A stretch of 8,281 nucleotides of DNA from Actinomycetes bacterium (GTDB taxonomy: Bacteria > Actinomycetota > Acidimicrobiia > Acidimicrobiales > Palsa-688), in assembly GCA_021798075.1 (NCBI GenBank), contig JAJZYO010000071.1, positions 1 to 8,281 of the forward strand, written 5' to 3'. The notes under the pieces were generated by a model. The model did not search any database. It had not been told where the DNA came from and saw nothing but the letters and a program-made list of their open reading frames with translations. Positions 6,216-8,281 of this stretch are shown here, one piece after another (within the stretch, counting starts at the first letter, position 1; each line of letters opens with the position of its first letter). The position numbers were made by a program, and so were the translations under genes.

Positions 6216-7175
6216 TCAGCAGGCGAGTGATTGGGCGGCAAGGACCTCCTGGACGACTCGGTGACCCTCTTTCGTGACCGTCCGCCAGCCATAGACCAGG
6301 ATCTCGTAGCCAGCCAGATGAAGGGCGTTGCGCCTGGCATCGTCGTTGTCTTTCTGCTCTGGGGACCAATGGAAGGCGTAGCCGTCCACTTCCACGAACA
6401 CATCGCCTTCGACTTCGGCGTCGATCCGGTAGCGCCCGTCGACCGTTACAACTTCGGTGGCGATGACCTTGATGCCATTTGCCGCGAACAGGCGCAGGAG
6501 CTTGCTCTCGAGGACGCTGGCTTTGGGCGCTCCGATGAACCCGCGCCTCTTCAGCGCTAGGCGCAGTTGGAGAGGACCTCGCCGGCCATTCCGCCCGAGT
6601 CGCTCGGCCTCCGCCAAGAGGCCACGAACGGTTACCAGGCCCTTCGCCAAAGCCCGATCTATTGCAGCGTCAACAATATCAGCCGGTGCCTCGGCGGCCA
6701 GGTCCACCAGAGTCCGTAGAGGGTTTGTTGTCGGCACTCCCCGCCAATGGGAGATGCTCGTCTCCGCCAAGTCGGTGCTGTAATGGATGCTCACCCTCCT
6801 CGACAGGCCATCAAGGGCCAGGTTGGGCGGGCCCTTCGGCGAGGTCTTCCTTTTCCTCAGTGCGCGATGTCCGCGCGCCACCGTCACGGCTGGAGCGGCG
6901 GGTGGCGCCTCCAACAACCCCCACAGCCACCCGGCCGACGAATGAGATGCGGCTCCCCCCGTAGCCAGGCAAGCAGCCAGGAGCTCTCGGTTCGGCGAAG
7001 CGCCCCAGGTGCTTAGCCCGTAAAGCCCTCGCCGGACCACTACCCACTCGCCCCGCCTGACGGCCCAACGGATCTGCCCGGGTGACACGCCTGCAGCGAG
7101 CAACTCCTCCCGGCTGGCCAACCCGTCATGCCTTCGGAACACCTCCCCCACCTTCGATCTGGTTGCACTTTTCAT
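6216..7175 (-). CDS. AbiEi-like protein with C-terminal DUF559 (PD-(D/E)XK-like) domain
   Basis: This 319-residue protein joins an N-terminal AbiEi-type winged-helix region (about 1-55: GLASREELLAAGVSPGQIRWAVRRGEWVVVRRGLYGL) to a C-terminal DUF559/Vsr-like fold (about 217-312). The C-terminal part shows a nuclease-like acidic constellation: Glu223 (LESKLLRL), Asp252 (YRIDAEV), and Glu262 with Asp264 (FVEVDGYAFHW), then DDARRNALHLAGYEILVYGW. AbiEi is the antitoxin half of type IV abortive-infection systems, but no AbiEii nucleotidyltransferase toxin gene is adjacent, so this is an orphan. Such AbiEi-DUF559 fusions are widespread in Actinobacteria with unknown function. Start ATG at 7173-7175 has no strong Shine-Dalgarno. 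The gene separates ilvD-HAD from ilvB and lies between tandem repeat arrays, which fits an inserted accessory gene. Domain calls are firm; function is not known. Confidence 0.85.
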   Translation of the reverse strand: MKSATRSKVGEVFRRHDGLASREELLAAGVSPGQIRWAVRRGEWVVVRRGLYGLSTWGASPNRELLAACLATGGAASHSSAGWLWGLLEAPPAAPAVTVARGHRALRKRKTSPKGPPNLALDGLSRRVSIHYSTDLAETSISHWRGVPTTNPLRTLVDLAAEAPADIVDAAIDRALAKGLVTVRGLLAEAERLGRNGRRGPLQLRLALKRRGFIGAPKASVLESKLLRLFAANGIKVIATEVVTVDGRYRIDAEVEGDVFVEVDGYAFHWSPEQKDNDDARRNALHLAGYEILVYGWRTVTKEGHRVVQEVLAAQSLAC

Positions 7176-7397
7176 CCACTATGATGCTATCTCATTATCC
7201 CATCAAAGGGCGCCTGAACCCTTCTTGTAGCTTCTTGTATACGTAAGTGGCGCAATGCGCCGTTATCGCCTGCAGGAAGCGATGCGGGGACCCGGGCGGT
7301 GGCGCGAGGAAGGGACCGTGGCGCGAGGAGGGGACCCGGGCGGTGGCGCGAGGAAGGGACCGTGGCGCGAGGAGGGCCACGAGAAGAGCGAGCGCCC
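7176..7397. other. Gap upstream of the AbiEi-like gene with weak promoter candidate
   Basis: No gene is seen in this gap. On the minus strand GATAAT (7199-7194) lies 18 bases before the AbiEi-like ATG and resembles a -10 box, but no matching -35 is visible. A short tandem repeat of CTTCTTGTA occurs at 7221-7229 and 7231-7239. The remainder is dominated by the 44-bp duplication. No terminator is evident for the HAD gene upstream. Confidence 0.4.
7286..7373. repeat. Perfect 44-bp tandem duplication with internal repeats
   Basis: The 44 bases at 7286-7329 recur without mismatch at 7330-7373. Each unit is itself built of two related halves, each containing GTGGCGCGAGGA, so TGGCGCGA appears four times (7300, 7319, 7344 and 7363). 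The array starts about 25 bp past the HAD stop, on the 3' side of that gene. The exact identity implies a recent duplication or conversion. Confidence 0.93.
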
Positions 7398-8195
7398 TTA
7401 GCCCAAGGCCGCCGCTACTGGGAGCCCTCGTGCGACCAGCTCTCGTCGGAGCGCCTCGGGATCCTTGAAAACGATGGCCTGCACCCCGACGCCGGCAGCG
7501 GCCTCCACGTTTACTTCCCTGTCATCTATGAAGAGAAGGTCCGCGGCGCGAAGGCCGAAGCGCGTGAGCGCCAGCTCGAAGTAGCGCCGGTCGGGCTTAG
7601 CAACCCGCTCGACGCCAGAGATGAAGTGACCGTCGAACCACGAGATGAACTCGTAAATGCACCTGCGCTTCTCCCAGCTTTCGACCTCCATGTTGGAGAG
7701 CGCGTAACAGGGCACGCCAGCGGCACGCAGCTCGCGCAGCAGATCGACCGTCCCAGAGATCACGCCCCCGATCATGTCCTCGCTCCGTTCCCCCCAAGCC
7801 ATGATGAGGGAAGCCTGCTCGGGGTACTCCGCCGCCAGCGAAGCGCAGGCCTCCACGACGCTGCGCCCGAGGTCCTGCTCGGCGTGCCACGCCGGCGAGC
7901 AGACGTTGGTCAAGAAGTCCTCCATGGCGGCGTCATCGCCAGCGAAAAGCTCGCGGTAGAGGTAACGGGGATTCCAGTCGAGGAACACCCCACCCAAGTC
8001 CCACAACACGGCCTTGGGCGGCCGCGCACCTGTCGAAGCTGCGGCCGGCAAAGCGCTCGAAGCGTCCGGCGCGACATCGCTCGGCGCGACATCGCTCGAC
8101 GCCGCACCCCCCGACACCGGCGACACCGCATCGCTCGACGCCGCACCCCCCGACACCGGCGATGCCGCACCGCCGGCCTCAATCAAATGAGACAT
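7398..8195 (-). CDS. HAD-superfamily hydrolase, YihX-like class, with repetitive N-terminal extension
   Basis: This 265-residue protein is probably a phosphatase acting on a small phosphorylated metabolite through an aspartyl-phosphate. HAD motifs are all placed: motif I WDLGGV with nucleophile Asp66, motif II Ser167 (CYALSN), motif III Lys200 (AKPDRRYFELAL), motif IV Asp224-Asp225 (LLFIDDREVN). Motif I has Gly where most HAD phosphatases have the second Asp (DxD), as in the DLGNV form of E. coli YihX, a glucose-1-phosphate phosphatase. A helical cap lies between about 75 and 145. Residues 1-60 are a Ser/Ala/Asp/Val/Pro-rich extension with a 13-residue tandem repeat, absent from typical members. 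The ATG start, 15 bp after ilvD, has no Shine-Dalgarno; TTG at 8051 is a possible shorter start. The close spacing suggests cotranscription with ilvD. Substrate unknown. Confidence 0.9.
   Translation of the reverse strand: MSHLIEAGGAASPVSGGAASSDAVSPVSGGAASSDVAPSDVAPDASSALPAAASTGARPPKAVLWDLGGVFLDWNPRYLYRELFAGDDAAMEDFLTNVCSPAWHAEQDLGRSVVEACASLAAEYPEQASLIMAWGERSEDMIGGVISGTVDLLRELRAAGVPCYALSNMEVESWEKRRCIYEFISWFDGHFISGVERVAKPDRRYFELALTRFGLRAADLLFIDDREVNVEAAAGVGVQAIVFKDPEALRRELVARGLPVAAALG
8092..8169. repeat. 39-bp in-frame tandem duplication inside the HAD gene
   Basis: The 39-bp units at 8092-8130 and 8131-8169 are nearly identical, differing only near the end (ACACC against ATGCC). Thirty-nine is a multiple of three, so the duplication adds 13 residues without breaking the frame and gives the protein two copies of a PVSGGAASSDA-like segment. 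Just downstream in the gene, a 15-bp repeat around GCGACATCGCTCG encodes the paired SDVAP words. Confidence 0.9.
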
Positions 8196-8210
8196 GCGAG
8201 CGAACGACCG

Positions 8211-8281
8211 CTAGGGCTCCGTGACCGCGCCCCGCTCGGCCCCACTCACGAGGCGCGCATACTTGGCGAGGACACCGTGGC
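8211..8281 (-). CDS. ilvD: Dihydroxy-acid dehydratase, C-terminal end only
   Basis: The last 22 codons before the TAG at 8211-8213 encode HGVLAKYARLVSGAERGAV and then TEP. This matches the conserved C-terminus of IlvD, where a GVLAKYARLVS-like segment followed by a GAVT-like ending is typical. IlvD is the iron-sulfur enzyme that dehydrates 2,3-dihydroxy acids to 2-keto acids, the step after IlvC. The rest lies beyond the right edge. The related EDD protein is much less likely because of this tail and the ilvBNC neighbours. It is on the same strand as ilvBNC but separated from it by the HAD and AbiEi-like genes. Confidence 0.88.
   Translation of the reverse strand, partial: HGVLAKYARLVSGAERGAVTEP

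Noticed and set aside
5794..6369. 191-codon minus-strand open frame ending in the leader peptide
   Set aside because: It overlaps the real 3' end of the AbiEi-like gene, its middle is translated minisatellite (LYSTPN and ARLTRSP words), and it has no recognisable domain. Only its last 12 codons, at the attenuator, are meaningful.

Overview
The window looks like chromosomal DNA of a high-GC actinobacterium. The reasons are the GC-rich codon use, the GTG/TTG starts, a ChoD-type flavin oxidoreductase closest in feel to the mycobacterial protein, an AbiEi-like/DUF559 protein of the kind common in Actinobacteria, and the ilvB-ilvN-ilvC order. An Acidimicrobiia-like lineage is my guess from general impression, not something I could test. 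All convincing genes lie on the minus strand, so transcription runs from high to low coordinates.

Right end (8281 to 7398): the last 22 residues of dihydroxy-acid dehydratase (ilvD), then after 15 bp a HAD-family hydrolase with a repetitive N-terminal extension. A gap containing a 44-bp tandem duplication follows (7176-7397). Next is an orphan AbiEi-like protein with a C-terminal DUF559 nuclease-like domain (7175-6216), then a 383-bp non-coding stretch with two minisatellite-like arrays.

Centre (5884 to 2327): the branched-chain amino acid operon ilvB-ilvN-ilvC. It is preceded by an attenuator not covered by routine gene calling. This consists of a 12-codon leader peptide, MVLAMISLVVLT (7 of 12 residues are Val, Leu or Ile), a 10-bp hairpin overlapping the leader stop, and a perfect 11-bp terminator hairpin with a T-rich tail. 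ilvB then starts at an ATG behind a strong Shine-Dalgarno. ilvB and ilvN overlap, and ilvN and ilvC are 9 bp apart, so acetohydroxyacid synthase (large and small subunits) and ketol-acid reductoisomerase are co-expressed. IlvD carries out the following step of the same pathway.

Left part (2296 to 407): a ChoD-like GMC oxidoreductase starts about 30 bp after ilvC with no visible terminator, so it is probably the operon's last gene. It carries a ferredoxin-like four-cysteine motif. The remaining 406 bp hold a perfect 22-bp tandem duplication, an AT-richer stretch with several overlapping dyads, and possibly the first 20 codons of another minus-strand gene running off the left edge.

The most interesting points are the ilv leader/attenuator, the attachment of a sterol-oxidase-like gene to the ilv operon, and short tandem repeats in most gaps and in one coding region. 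I found no CRISPR array, transposase, tRNA or rRNA.
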